Below, piece by piece: positions 45,170 through 59,354 of a stretch of DNA of 64,000 nucleotides (position 1 is its first letter; each line of letters opens with the position of its first letter). A program made the translations under genes and the position numbers. The notes under the pieces are model-generated. The model searched no databases and was not told the origin of the DNA. It saw nothing but the letters and a program-made list of their open reading frames with translations. The DNA is from Vespula vulgaris (taxonomy: Eukaryota > Arthropoda > Insecta > Hymenoptera > Vespidae). The stretch spans positions 6,850,001 to 6,914,000 of the forward strand of contig NC_066591.1 in assembly GCF_905475345.1 (NCBI RefSeq). Reading direction: 5' to 3'.

Positions 45170-47115
45170 CTTAAGAGTTAAATAATGATTCTTGATTGCA
45201 TGTATAAAAAGACAAAATGAAGAAATGGAAATTTAGAAAGGACAAAAGATATGCAAGCAAAATTTTGATTATAGTTTCAAAATAGACTATTTCGATTAAT
45301 GAAAATTATAAAAATAAAAAATTGAAATTGACAAATCTAAATTTGGAATTTTGGGAGAGAAAAATACAAAAGAGAGAATCTGAATCGTGTTCGTAGAATC
45401 AACAAGTTTTTGTCTAAAGCTATAAATTACGTAATTATTTAATAAAATCTAATTTGATTCTATTTTTCACTGTTGATATAACGCTCGTTGAAATTCGGCT
45501 GCGTACGAAGAGGTATGTCCCATCGGTGACGTCCGCGCGATCGGGCCAGCTCGTCTAACTCACATAGATATAAATCTAAGTAAATTAGATCGCGATCGTT
45601 CAGAGCAGAAATCGAGAGCAGCGTGATGTGACCATCGACGGACGACCGGATGGTGTTTCGGCAGCAATCTTCAATTCGTCATCATCGTTCTTTTCGTTCT
45701 TAAACAGACCATAGATGCATTATATTCACTAGAGATACGCACAGGAATTCGTTAGATATATTCATACAGAATAGAATCAAACGCCAAAGGGTGCGCGATT
45801 TCTTTCGTTTGATATAACGCACACGAGAACCCGCCCTTAACCTTCCGAAGAACTCACGATGATCCAACCGACCCGGTCCAATCCGACAGTTGATAAAACC
45901 GATGTTAACCGCTATAACTGGACATACGAGGCAATAACGCTATACGACGCAGGGACAACACAATAAACAATCACGTTTATATGTATAATCAATACTTAGA
46001 AATAATTATTTCTTGCTAACACCGTGGCACATCGCTCGTATCCTCTTGAGATCGAAGATACGAGAAGAACGAAAAAATGAATCGTTTCTCTCGAGTCTCG
46101 ATACGATCTCACCCTCAAAGAGGAAGCAACGTTTGCCTTTTATCGGTGGTGGATGAAAATGTTTCCTTTTGGACGACATAACCGAAACGAAATCGTACGA
46201 TCGTCGTCGTTTTCGTCGTGTTTTCATCGACGACGAAAATTTAATCATCCTAATAAGGAACGCCAATGATGCTATTCCGACGATAATTATCGGCACGATC
46301 GTACGTACCTCGCAGAATTAAGAAAAGTTGATCGATGCCAAAAGCGTATCGTATCTCTTTCTCTGCTTCCTTTGTCATTCCCTAAATGGTATGATTTTTG
46401 TTCGTTTCGGTAATCCAATTCACCGAGAAGACGGCGTTCGCCAGACGATGCGATGAGCGATGCTCCTCCGATGATCGATCTGTGAAGAAGCCGAACGTAT
46501 GTAAATACGAAAGGAATAAGGAACAAAGAAAGAAGAGAGAAGGAGAAACTCGGATAAGGATAATAACGATGAAGAGGAGGCCACTAGCGACGAACGATAG
46601 TCGCTGGCCCATGAGCGTGGGTAGAGCCGATCGACGTAACGTAAAACCCGAAAAAACGTAACTCTAAACGAATAATCGATGGAAACCGAGCACGCCGCTA
46701 TATATATATATATCTAATATATAAAAACAGAACAGCGAAAGGATACTAAAAAGGCTTACATTATCGGGATGAATAAAGCAAAAGAAAAAAAAAAAGAAAC
46801 GAAAAGGAAAGAAAAGAATAACAGAATAAAATGTAACCTATGTACTTAACAAAACAAAAATCGCAGAAAAAAAAGGAAAAGAGTTGAGAAAAAAGTAAAT
46901 TAATAAAAAATCGGAAACCTTGCCACTTGCAATTCGTTTTTAAGACGCGACGCGTTCAAAGCAATTCGCACGACGTACATACTATATGTATATACGAACA
47001 TTCTTTGTAGAAAAAATGAAAAGGAGAGATAGAGAGAGAGAGAGAGAGAGAGATGGAAAGCTTGCGCGAGAGAAAGAAAATCGGAGAGAAAGGAAAAAAA
47101 AAGAAGGAGAATGAA

Positions 47116-47241
47116 GCGAGAGAGAAAGAGAGAGAGAAAGTGAGAGAGAGAGAAAGAGAGAGAGTGAACGAGAGAGAGAGAAAGAGAGAGAGAGAAAGGG
47201 AGAGAGAGAGAGCGAGGATGAGAGAGAAAGAGAGAGTGAGC
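47116..47241 (+). repeat. (GA)n microsatellite
   Basis: About 125 bases of GA with GTGA interruptions; a related short tract lies at 47028-47053. Confidence 0.9.
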
Positions 47242-50130
47242 TGGGAGTAAGAGAGAATGCGTAACTCGTAATAAAAGAGATTTAACAAAAAGAGAGAATG
47301 AGCGAGAGAATCGGTGAAGCTGATCCGCTAATCGACATTCTGATTTTTCGCAGATTTTCGCGCGGGACAAGAGGTGTGTCCCCTCCGAGAAACTCACGAC
47401 ACCCGGTCCCCACTCCTGTAACTACTATCGCCATTACTTACCCCACTCCTCCTTCTCCTGAACACCCATAATCCTTTCCACGAGGAAAAAGGTTTTGCTT
47501 CCAAGATCCATAAAAAAAAAAAACGCGTTATTGAAACTATAAACTACCTAAACAATAATTATTAAACGATAAAGAAGGGTTAAGAGTATTTGATTAATTG
47601 AATTATACCTAACGATTAATTAAAAGTAACTAATGAATAATGATACTTAACGATAATACGATTAATGATATATAGTATAAACGGTACGAAACAACCCGGT
47701 ACATGGCGGCTAACAAACCATCCACCGTGACCGGACGGTTCTTCCTGATCGATTCTCCGATGACGATATTATAAGAGAAGAAATGATAAGAGAGAATAAG
47801 AGAGAGATAGAGAGAGACAGAGAGAAAGGAAGAGAGAGAGAGAGAGAAAGAGAAGAAGAGAGAAAGAGAGAATAAATAAATAAAATAATAAAAGACGTCG
47901 AGGATGAGACCGCGACGTCGCGATCGTCCTGAAAACAGAGTTCCTTCGTTTCTCCTGCGAGCGAGAGCGAAGTGTCCAATAGGAGACGCTTTTTTCCAGG
48001 ATAAGAATCGGTAGAAGAACTGTCGCGCGTCCGAGTGGTCGTTTCTTACCCATCATTTATACGCTAGCTTGTAACTTGAAATTTAAGTGTAATAATGACG
48101 AAAATGATACATAGGGAAAAAAGGAACACGTATGTACGTACACGAGTATACACAACGTGAGAGCGCGAAAGGATACGCGAGATGTGAAAAAAAGAGAGAG
48201 AAAGAGAATAACACTTATTACACACACAAAAAAGTACACGGAGAATATACATACGACACAAGCATTAATGATACCTAATAATATAATTATATTATTGATA
48301 TAAACTTACGATTATGAGCTATCCTAGTGGTATTATAACGACGACATAGTTGATTGATCTGTTTAATATTGAATGTCTGTAGATCACGGAGCGTTTGGAA
48401 CTCTATGCTACACCCCTTCGATCATCGATCGAATGAACCCTTTCCCTATACAATTTCCTCCTCCATTTTCCTCCTAACCCCGGAATTTCGATCCCACCTA
48501 CCTTAAAACAGCGCCCCAAATTATTCACGAGACATCATTTCTAAACGATCGTCGAACATCGATTGGTACGCTACCGCGATTGGTCAAACTAACCCCCGTG
48601 AAAAAAAAGAAAAAAAAAACGTGAGAAAAAAGAAAAAACCGCGAAATTCATTAATAATATGATCGACGAAAACAAGAATAAGCACTGAGAAACAAAACCC
48701 TTCGTTATTTTTTTTTTAAGAAAAAGAAAAAGATACGAGCAAAGCTGGAGCTACCTCGAAAGTATCGCGCGAAGGATTCTTCTTTCTTTGTTTTCGTGGT
48801 TTTTGAATAACCTGTTATGCGTATGCACGAGCAGTAAATTCGTACTACGAGCATGTTTTTACGAGACACAATCTTCCCCTCGAACTGGTTTTCCGTTCGA
48901 AATTTTTCCCGTACTCGCGCGAGCTACTCGCGACAATTAAAGCGTTCTCAACCAACCGGTTTTACGTTGACGTGACTACTTATAGCTATCAGAAAGCTCA
49001 ACGTAGCTTTCCTTCGTTACTCATCTACCGAGACAAGCTCGTACGAATATCTGCCGAGCATACGTCAAACCTTCGTTCGTTAATTAATTTAAAGAAATAT
49101 TTTAACTTAACGTTACATCAGAATTAAGATTTACAAAATCGATACCATTAAGGTATACACAATCACGATCCTACCGTCAGATATCAAAATCAATCAACGA
49201 TCCTTCGAAAGGATCATTAATTAATGGTCACAAAAAAGAAATTAAGAAACGACAGAAACTACTGGTAACGCGACAACCTTCGCGCGCGAATGATCAATAA
49301 TAATACCTAGAGGAAGCGAAAGCACGATCGAGATTAAAATATGAAGATAATAAAAAGTATGGAAAGAAAAAAGAGAAGCGAGGCCTAGAAAGAGAAAATT
49401 CTGTGTGAAGAAATTCCTCCAAACCCCTCTGCCTCTGTTTTTTAGGCATACGTGTCGCGTGACGTCCATCGATAAGAATTAATCAAGAAGAAGAAACGAA
49501 AAAAAAAGGAGGACAGAAAGAAAGATCAATCGAACCGATCTATTGTTTATCGTAATAGCGTATCCGCTTATTTTAAGAGAAATAGATGATCCCGTTTGAC
49601 ACGGAATCAAACATTATTCTTCTCGATCGACGTCTCCGCCTGTAGATTCGCCTCTCTAATTGTTGAGTTTAAGTTTTATATATCAAGAACTTCATCGCGC
49701 AAATCGAGGACTCGATCGTTCGATATCCTCGATCTCGCATGTTGTATCTTTGTACATTTCGCAAAACGTTCGTGATCTCAACGAGAGAGAATCGGACGAC
49801 ACTCTGTTTTTCCGTATTAACGATACGTTTTATCGCTAGTCAATCTTTTTAACGGAATCGCGTTCAGTGCCACTCCTTCCTCCTTATTCGAGTGGCCGGA
49901 ACACGGTGATTCTCGAGATCTGTACGAAAAGATTAAAATTGTTTTTGTTTTATTGGTTACATACTTTGACTTTACTGCTGTTGACTCGTTATCCAAGTTA
50001 TGGAGACGAGAAGAGAAACGAGGCTGGTCCATCGTAAGTTAAAAAAAGAAAACGATTGTTTACCGTTCTGTTTTTGTTTATTTTCTCTTTTTCGATTTAA
50101 TTTCGTGAGGTGGAAGCGGCACTGTCACGG

Positions 50131-50214
50131 CTCTGATTACTATTCGGCGATGTCCGCGTTAAAATAATGGTTCATCGCCGGATGGCTATTGTACAGACTT
50201 CGCCGTTATCAGAG
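50131..50214 (+). other. Nested inverted repeat (stem-loop candidate)
   Basis: Outer arms CTCTGAT (50131-50137) and ATCAGAG (50208-50214), inner arms CGGCGATG (50145-50152) and CATCGCCG (50173-50180). The inner loop is 20 bases. It lies in a unique, base-balanced stretch (50100-50300). It could be a structured RNA element of the long UTR. A microRNA precursor seems less likely because the two stems are separated by uneven spacers. Confidence 0.3.
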
Positions 50215-50598
50215 GGTAACACGGACAGTAGGGGAAAGCAGTATTAATGAATTAATTAGGGACGACCTTTAAGAGCCACGCATATTTAGTGGAACGCTCG
50301 TACGAACGTGATCAACTCGTCGGAAACGTTATATTATAGTTTTTATCGAACGAAAACAATAATCAGCGATTTAAAAAGAAGAAAATCAAAAATTGCTAAC
50401 TACACATGAAACAATAAAATCCAATTCGATATTTGTTAATGTTTAATGTTGAACTTTGAAATGATCGAGGAGTCGACGCAACGATCGTACGAGCTTCGCT
50501 TCCTTCCACAACCATAAGCAATGTTTCCCTCTCCGACGAAATTCTTCAAAAATCAAGAAGAAAGTATAAAACACGACACATTGGAACACGCATTCTAC

Positions 50599-50629
50599 AC
50601 ACGCACCATTACACGCACCATTACACGCA
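50599..50629 (+). repeat. 12-bp tandem repeat
   Basis: ACACGCACCATT units at 50599 and 50611, then a partial third. Confidence 0.85.
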
Positions 50630-51229
50630 GGTTCTTCGCGTTTTTGTCCTGGAGTTAATGTACGTACAAGAATGGCCAATCTCTATGATCTATTACGAAA
50701 GTTCGCGACAACCGCAAACCATCACAATTTAACGCGTAAATGATGCAGACAACGAGATGCCGCGCAGTGCACTCGTACAGCCTTCCCATCATTTCAACCG
50801 GATTTATGTTCTCTCAAACAAACTAAACGTCGACGAAACTTCTGTTCGGGCCGCGTCGTGACGATGATGTTATACAAATAATCGTACAGTATCGTGATCG
50901 TCGTTGATACTCCGGCGAATTACAAATAGTACAAAATAAAAAAAAAGACTGGTTCGCTTTTGGTCCGTACAACATGCGATCTTGGCCTTTATTATTATCA
51001 TCATCGTTAGTCAAAGTCACAATCGGATTTCGTTGAACATCACTCGACAATCTCTCGATTTTTCCATATTAAACCAGAGACCAAAGATCTTACAGATCAA
51101 ACATTCCGACTCAACCGGTTTTGATTTAACCAAATTCCAGAACGACCATGTCCGATCGAATTCGTTGGATCCTGACCGTCTGGTACGTACATTAATATCC
51201 AAAAGCCATCCTAAACCCTGAACCTGATC

Positions 51230-51760
51230 CCAGCAAAATGATAGTTCAGTTCGACCTGGGCAAAGTCAGGCGAGCGTCGGGCCGGCTCTCAATTTTGAAA
51301 TAGCCATTTCGACTAAAAGCGAAAAAATGACAGACCCCCAAAACCCGATGCAATAGAGGAAGGCAACCGGATCAAAATAACCGCCACACGAATCAACAGT
51401 TTCTCGCGCGGGGCCCGGCCGCGGCTGCCATTAGATAACTCCGCTTAAGAAAAGGAAGAAAAAGGATTATCCTTGTCCACCCTATGTCCTTTTATATCCT
51501 AAATCCTTCAACCCTGATATTTCCTGCTTCCAAAACCTCGATCCTTTCCCTCTTACCTATCCCCATCCAGGCTGTTAAAAGGCCAGGGACCTCAGAGGAT
51601 ATCTAAATAACTTTATTAGTTGCGGTAGCCTGTTAGCGCCGGGGGTGCATAAGTCCCTCGTGGGCCCGCAAAAAAGAACGTCGCCAGGTTAGCCGCGGCC
51701 ACGCAAGCTGCGTGGATTCGGGTCCCGCGCCCACTCTCACTCACAGCACACACTGGGCCG
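51230..51760 (+). other. GC-rich unique island
   Basis: Rare in this AT-rich region: GGCCCGGCCGCGGC-type sequence near 51413 and 51650-51735, plus a hairpin CCACGC...GCGTGG near 51699-51715. No long ORF and no tRNA fold that I can make convincing. A candidate conserved UTR element or fragment of a GC-rich repeat. Confidence 0.3.
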
Positions 51761-53779
51761 ACTCGTCCGATAGAATGTGCCTTCAGTGTTGATTTTATAC
51801 GAAAAAAATACTAAAATTATACAAAGGGGCCCGACATAGACCGAACGCCCACCCAAAGCCTGACTGGTGCTCGCCCGCTGCCCATTTTTTTCATCCTCAA
51901 CCGGTAACACGCAAAAGCACACACTTACAAAAGCAAGCACACGCACACAAGTACACGTACACAAGTACTCGCTCTCTGGACTCAGTCGACTCTGCTTTTT
52001 GGTTTAGCTTGGATTTCGTGAAAGTCTTAGCAGTACTCATAAAAATTCCTATTTTTTTCTAATCATTGAGAATTGAAAAGACACATTCGAATATATAATT
52101 CGTAAGAAAATAGAGAAGACGAAAGTTTCAATAGTAACGTAATGTCTCCACCCTTGTCTTAGGGTACGAAGAGAGATCACAGGTAATCCCTCGAGCAGGT
52201 TTTCATCCTCGCGTCACAGGAGCTCTTAATGGGCTACCCTCCGAGAGCAGCAGCACAACCTATACCAACTCGATGACTTCCGCGGAATATCCGCAATTTG
52301 ACATATGAAATATTCAAGCTAGTACCTCGCTCGCGGTGCACCGAGTACACGCGACGTTTTCTTCGAAGTGTCGGCTTCTCCACTAAGCAAAGAGTCTATC
52401 GAGAAAAATGAGAGAGACAGAGAGAGAGAGAGAGAAATAGAAAGATAAAGAGAATAAAAGTGCTTAAAATAAGACATCGAACACGTTACATACGCACGCA
52501 CACGCACGTACACACACATTCTCCAAACCCACCACCCCAGCATAAAAGAAGTTTTGGTTATCGCAAGGAGTTCGGAACGCTGCTATGCACTGATAACACA
52601 CACGTATATTGATTAAATGCAATTACTATGCGATAAGTATACTTACAATAATATATATGTGTACTATGGTCTCTCCCACTCCCCATCGAAAATGCCCGAT
52701 CTTGTTACGATCGTGCGGCCAACTCGGTGTGCCTCTAAGAGATTCACTAGAGTTTTGCCGCGATCGATCCTAGCTCGACGGTGCCTCACACACAGCACAC
52801 GTAACACCGATAAACCCCCATAACACCCGTAACCCTTCAAACTAACAGCCCTTCCCCCCGAAAACATTCCCTGAAACTATGTCCCAAAACTACAAGCGTA
52901 GAATTAACCGCATTAACTATGAATGACAAGAGCTACGTAAGAGCTAACTAACTAACACTACAATTAAACTTACTTAATTATTAACAATTAACAAGCAGTA
53001 AAGCAGTATAAACAGTAAACGCCCAATAATCATTGAATTGTGTGTCGACAACTACATACTAACTACCTACCGTATATCGAAGTAATAGCCGTATGTAAAA
53101 CGAATGAAAAAAAAATAACTTGTATTCTACCAGTTGTATCAGCCAGTCCAGTTCTAATAAGCAAGCGATTAAAAATAACCCAATGCCCGATTTTAAGCCC
53201 GAACCGTTTAGTCCTTCTTCTCCTCTGCTCCTATTCCATAGTCCTTCCTTCTACCTTATCAGGTACCCAATCCGGTGGATTAACCGAATCGCGAGTGCCG
53301 CGAGAATCGTCCTTCTATCCCTTCCGACTTATCCGATCTACCACCACTACTACCAACATCCGATCCGAAAAAAAACTCCCGATCACTGATCAAATCCACG
53401 GAACGATAAAACTCCCTCGGTATAAATAAAAGACGCAGTAAAAAAGAAAAAAAAAATAAACGTTAAATCCCGCCGAATAAAAATATTAACGATTAGTGTT
53501 TTTCCGTAAACAGCTTTTACGAAGGACGAAGCAACCAAACCAAAAAAAAAAAAATTAAAAGTAAAAAATAATAGTATACGAAAGGAAAAGAATTCAAGAA
53601 ACAGAAGACTTCGTATCGTATTACGATTGTATGCACATGTGTGGGGAGACCATGTAACTTTTAACTCCGCCGATCACGATCGCCGTCTCGGCACTCGCGA
53701 TCAGTGCCTCGGGGAGAATCTTTTCCCATAAAAAAGGAGAAGGAGATCCTCGCGTGACGACCGATCGCGAGTACGAACG

Positions 53780-54000
53780 CGCGAGATTAGCCCTCGAACC
53801 CACCTTTACCCACCCTCCACGAACCAGCTATCATTAGCAGCTACGTCCCAAAATATCCAATCTAACCCACGAATTCCACCCACGAAAGACTAGTCACCAC
53901 CACTATCGCAGCCACCACCGTCACGAACCACTACCATCACCGCCATCACCATCGTCCCGTCCCAGCCCTCTCTTTATCTACCCGCAACCCTCGATTCCCT
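53780..54000 (+). other. A/C-rich, G-poor island
   Basis: CCACCA, ATCACC and CCCACG repeats with few G or T. Similar C-rich islands occur at 44285-44415, 47390-47480, 48405-48530 and 52790-52890, always C on the + strand. Confidence 0.5.
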
Positions 54001-54258
54001 ACGTGTTGTATTATCCGTTATTTTCGATATAATATTATATATAGTATACTAATGATATTTAAAGATAATACGACGACGATAAGGTATGGGAGACGTTTGG
54101 TCACACACAGATAGGACATCACACGGATTACGCCATCCTCACATGACCATTTTGATCGACACACACACATACATACCTACATAATACATATTCACATACA
54201 TACATAGTTTACAAACGCGCGCAGACACCGAAAAGAGACTTACTTACAAAGAGGGAGA

Positions 54259-54329
54259 AAGTGAGAAAGAGAGAGAGAGAGAGAGAGGGAGAGAAAGAGA
54301 GAGAGAGAGAGGGAGAGAGAGGGAGAGAA

Positions 54330-54376
<47 letters not shown>

Positions 54377-54408
54377 AAGAGAGAGAGCGAGAGAAAGAAA
54401 GAGGGAAA
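54259..54408 (+). repeat. (GA)n microsatellite
   Basis: About 145 bases of GA with GGGA and AAAG interruptions, followed by a (TACACG)n stretch to about 54440. Confidence 0.92.
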
Positions 54409-55160
54409 CACGCACGTACACGTACACATACACGTACACGCACAGTAACATACGCGCACGCACACGAAACAGGTACCAGCTGTAATAGACAGATGTAAAA
54501 CAAGAAAAATAAAGCAAAAAACAAAAAAAGGTAAACCATGAATAACAGAACACTAGTTGCCGTGCAGTTTGTGAAGATATAATAATACAAAAATAAAACA
54601 TAAAATAAAATAAAACATACACGTAATGATAACCACCGACCTACCCGCGGGTCCGCTTCGTTCTTAAATAGCCCCGCGAGGCCAGTAGTCGGCACACGCC
54701 CCCTTTACTTTACCATCGAGATCGCTCGAGGAAGCACAACGAGGACGATCCGCAGGGATTCCGCAGAGGAGGACGCGATTATATATATCCCGTCCTCCTC
54801 CTCCTCCTCCTCCGCTAAATGAGCTCCTCCTCGTTGATGCAAGATCCTCAAGCGAATCGGTTAGCGGGGCGCGTGAGTCGCCGGCACGGACTCAACGAGA
54901 TCGGGGCGTGAGAATAATATCTGCCTCAGCGTAGCTAAACGTTTTTGTACAGAGGACTCTAAATGGAGATTGCATTTAACTTGATGTAAAATCTTGAGTT
55001 TACAGAGCAGCACTATACATACCACACAGATGAATGTATATATTTTTACGTTACAGAATATGCCTGAGCTTTAACAGACAGGCGCCATAAGACTGGTTCT
55101 CATTTCCCACGAAACAATGCGTATATAAATGCCACATAACTTTTAACGAAGAGATTGCGC

Positions 55161-55191
<31 letters not shown>

Positions 55192-55824
55192 CGCGAGCGA
55201 TAGAGAGGTATTGAAAAAAAAAGAGGATCCTATATTATAATGTAAAACCTAATGATATTTGTATACAGTAATGCGACCCACCTGGTACCATCGAACCGAG
55301 ACACAAGGGGGTTGGAATAAAAAAGAAACAAACAAACACACACGTACACGCCAACGGTCAATGAGACTTAGGGCTGCCCGCTAGCAACACCAAGGTACCG
55401 CGAAGACCGTTCGGACAATTCGAGAGGTCGATTCGTGCGATCTGTCGATCAAGGAAAAATCAAAAAGAAGAGAAACGACGTGAAAGGGTGGGATAGGGGA
55501 TGGGTGGTGAGAATAAACAATGTGACGAATCGATTCGACTCTCGAATTGATCCAAACGGTTGACGGGTACTAAACTCGATATTAACCGTCGACGAAGAGA
55601 CCGAGGGGGTGTGAAAGAGCGAGAGAGACAGATAGATAGAAATTAAAATGAAAGATATAGCTGAACGGACGCTAATAATTGGCATTCGAATTCGCGACGC
55701 AACCCGTGAGAACGTTTTTTACACACCGTGCTAAATTAACATCCTGATTTTTACATTAGGCCGTTATCTCCGCCGAACCTTATCGAAAACTTCCAACTAA
55801 AAACCTCAAAAAAATAGGGCGAAG

Positions 55825-55857
<33 letters not shown>

Positions 55858-57145
55858 GAAGGAGAAAGAGAGAGAGATAGGGAGTGAGAAAGATAGAAGA
55901 TTTGTCGTCGTCGTCGAGACGGTATTGTTTGTCAAGACGGTCGAGATGTAAAGAAAAAGAGAAAGAACAAAAAAAAGGAAAGATAAGAATGAATGAAGGA
56001 AAGATGGCGGCGCACGAAAAGAACCCAGGGTGTGTTGCCTGCGGGTACCCCGACAGAAGCATAACGCGGGTAGGAGTTTCTAAACAAGAATTCCCGATGC
56101 ACTCGAGTTCCCCTGCGACTCGAGTCGAGCGGGAAGGTCCTAATTTTCAAAATAAAAAAATTAATAATAATGATAATAAAAAAAAAAAAATACTAAATCC
56201 GTGCTCGCGGCTTCGTCGGTCGGAGTTCAACGCGATACAACGATCTTCTTGATATTGGCTCCTCGGAACAGATTAATAAACATTTTGGTAACGAGATCAT
56301 GGCTTGGAACAAACATTTGAGATAGATGAATGGGGACAATATCGAAGATGACCGATAGATCGCGTTAAAGCAAAGACCGACGGACCGAGAGGCTATTCAT
56401 GACACACGTTTGAGTTGCAGTGCAAGCGAACATCTGTAGAGCCATATACGTATAGTATGTTATTGTATCTTTAAAGAAAGGCGAAGATTAAGAGAGGATA
56501 AAGAGAAAAAAGGAAGAAAAAAGAAAAACATTGTGGAAGAAAAATTTACTCGAAGACAATTAAGCGTAGTAAGTGTACATTTTTATAAAGGTCGCGGTTG
56601 CATTTCGATAAACCAAAAAAGAAACGTTCGATGCAGCAAAAACGAAATAGACAGGGAAAAAGAAATGGAATCAAGGGGTGACAGAATTTGTAGCGAGGAA
56701 TCTTGATAATAATATTAATTCGAAACAGAGACAGGAGAAAGAGAGCGAGAGATTCGAGCGAGATGTGAAACAATAGGAAGAGAGGGAATGTGTGAGAGTG
56801 AATAAGATATGGATGCATGAGAAAATGAAAGAGAGAGAGAGAATGAAACGAATGAAACAGAGTGTGGTATGATAATGAGCGAACGTATGAGTGAAAAGTA
56901 ATAGAGTGATAGAGAGTAGGAAACGATGAGAGAAGAAGATAGAAAAAGAAAAGTAAAAGACAGATATGACAGAGAAAGAAGAAGGGAAAACGTAGAGAAG
57001 GGTCGTTATGATCCAACATCGCGATGGCGGCTTGGTCACCGGCGGCCCCGTCCGAAACGGGTGCAAGTAACTTTAGGTGTATAAAAGAAAAAAATGATTA
57101 AAATTTTACCTATCCTCTCGTGGTTTTTAGACATTATTGTAAAAA

Positions 57146-57184
<39 letters not shown>

Positions 57185-57317
57185 AAGAGAGAGAGAAAAA
57201 GAGAAGGAAAGAAAGAAACGAAGGAGTTATTGTGTGACTGTGTTATTAGTTGAATGCGAAGATGTATGAGAAAGAAAGAAAGTTACATGACAAGCGTGAA
57301 TGAATGATCGAAAGGGA

Positions 57318-57320
57318 GAG

Positions 57321-57413
<93 letters not shown>
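57318..57413 (+). repeat. (GA)n microsatellite
   Basis: About 95 bases of nearly pure GA with two GATA interruptions, the longest pure tract in the window. Confidence 0.95.
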
Positions 57414-57416
<3 letters not shown>

Positions 57417-58388
57417 CAAGAATGAATGAAACGAGAAGCCGAAGAAACATTTATTGTAAATTTTTGGGAGTGATTTGGTCGCTTGGTGACTGTGCCATGA
57501 TCTCGATGAAAATACTTAAAGTTTCGTGCGAAAATTCGAATGGAAAGGAACGTGAAGATCATAAATTGTCGACGTTGTATCGATCAATCGATCGTCGAAC
57601 TTCGTTTTGACGACGTAACGACAGTAATTGTAAACGTTTCTCTCTGTTTGCCCATACGACAACGTACTTCCTTTTTCTTTCTCGTACGAGAATAGAAAGG
57701 ATAATATTTCGCGACTTTTTTCGAACAAAAATGAAGATACGAGAAAAAAAGACAAAAAAAAGAACAAAAATAAAGAAAAACAAGGAAAAAAGAGAAAGAG
57801 AAAGAAATAATGGAAACGAGATAGTCATTTCGTGATCCAAAGAGATCCGACGCCCGTGCTCACTTTCGATTAGAGCACATTTGTTTCGATTTCGAAATCA
57901 CGTTTCTGGGGCTTTTTATATATTTTTGGCAACGATATCTCTTGATAAACTTAAGGTATATAAGCGCAACAAAATAATACATGACGATTTGGGGAAAGCT
58001 GACGAAAGGGGCGTGCGTTATTAGACGAAAGCACTTCGCTACCGTCTATTGTTAAATAAGATTTCGAACAGATGCGAAATAAAAAGAGCGTGCACGAATG
58101 ATAAATTCAAAGAACATAATAAAAATGATCGACTGGTGAAAGGGAAGAAGATAGAGTGCGTAAACGAACTTGAAAATGAAACAAAGAGAGATTGAGTGTA
58201 TGTGAACGTCTGTACGTGTGTGTGTGTGAGAGAGAGAAAGAGGAGGAGAAAGAGAGAAGAGGAAATAAAAGGGGAAAGCGGTGGTAAAATAATATTTAAA
58301 TATTCGTATCAAAACAAGAAAAAAAATTGTGTAGGGCCTCGATATACTGGTGTACGAAAATGAGTGGAATGACATGAAAGCGTTGTGA

Positions 58389-58422
58389 AATGATAATTGA
58401 GAGAAAGAGCGAGTAAACGAGC

Positions 58423-58460
<38 letters not shown>

Positions 58461-58490
58461 TCGAGAAAAAAAGAGAGCGAGAGAGAGGGG
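58389..58490 (+). repeat. (GA)n-rich block
   Basis: GA core at 58422-58456 with GCGA interruptions. Confidence 0.88.
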
Positions 58491-58645
58491 CCGAAACTAC
58501 TAAAAATATTTATAATATATGGCTACAAGTACAAATTACTTCGACTACTGAGCGTAGGTGTATTGATGTGTGAACAAAATTTGGTTGGCCGATGACCGTT
58601 TTTGAAAACCATCATACTGCGTATCAAAGTATGTAAAATTTATTG

Positions 58646-58651
58646 AATAAA
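58646..58651 (+). terminator. AATAAA hexamer
   Basis: Located in an AT-rich context with a TGTAATC/TGTAAT-rich stretch after it; a possible polyadenylation site. Confidence 0.3.
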
Positions 58652-59280
58652 CGCTAGCGTATTATGATATAATGTAATCTAATAATGTAATATTGTAATG
58701 ACGAGTCTAAATGATGATGTTAATTTGAAGTTTAGGAGCGCGCGTGAGAGTGCACATGAATGAAAAAAAAGAGAGAGGACAAAAAAAAGGTTATTGTGCA
58801 TACGAAAACAAAAAAAAAGAAAAAGAAGATAATGACAAATTACACCTTTATAACGATTATCAGTACGATTAACGATTATTGTATTGCGATTTAAAAGAGA
58901 AAAAAAAGAGAAGAAAGAAACGATTGTCAATCACTCACCACATTTCGTTAATGCCGCCACGCGTTTTTAAACGATTTTACGCTCTTTGGTCTCACCCTTT
59001 GTTCTATCTGAACGTTTACGTATGATTCCGTTCGTAAAGACGTTCGTGATTATAGCGGCGATCACCGGTAAAAAATAATAATAATTATTATTATTATACG
59101 TGTATTGTACATGACAGCGAGAAAAAAGGTATGAGTTGTTCACAATTTCGAGACACATATATACGTTCTTGGCAAACTATACAAAAAGAAAAAAAGAAAG
59201 AGAAGATCGACTCGAGCGCTTAAAAATGGGGAAAATGATTGACGAGTACGACAGTGAGAGAAAAAGGGAGAAATTGAGAT

Positions 59281-59282
<2 letters not shown>

Positions 59283-59325
<43 letters not shown>

Positions 59326-59354
59326 GAGAGAGCGAGCGAGAGAGAAAGAGAGAG
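59283..59354 (+). repeat. (GA)n microsatellite
   Basis: About 70 bases of GA with GCGA interruption. Confidence 0.92.

Noticed and set aside
46006..46612. Minus-strand overlapping frames with hydrophobic starts
   Set aside because: The main one starts at GTG, not ATG. The frames overlap each other and show no conserved motif, and they oppose the inferred + strand transcript.
51590..51740. Possible tRNA in the GC-rich island
   Set aside because: A hairpin and a GGATTCGGGTCC segment resemble tRNA parts, but no D-arm or acceptor stem could be fitted.
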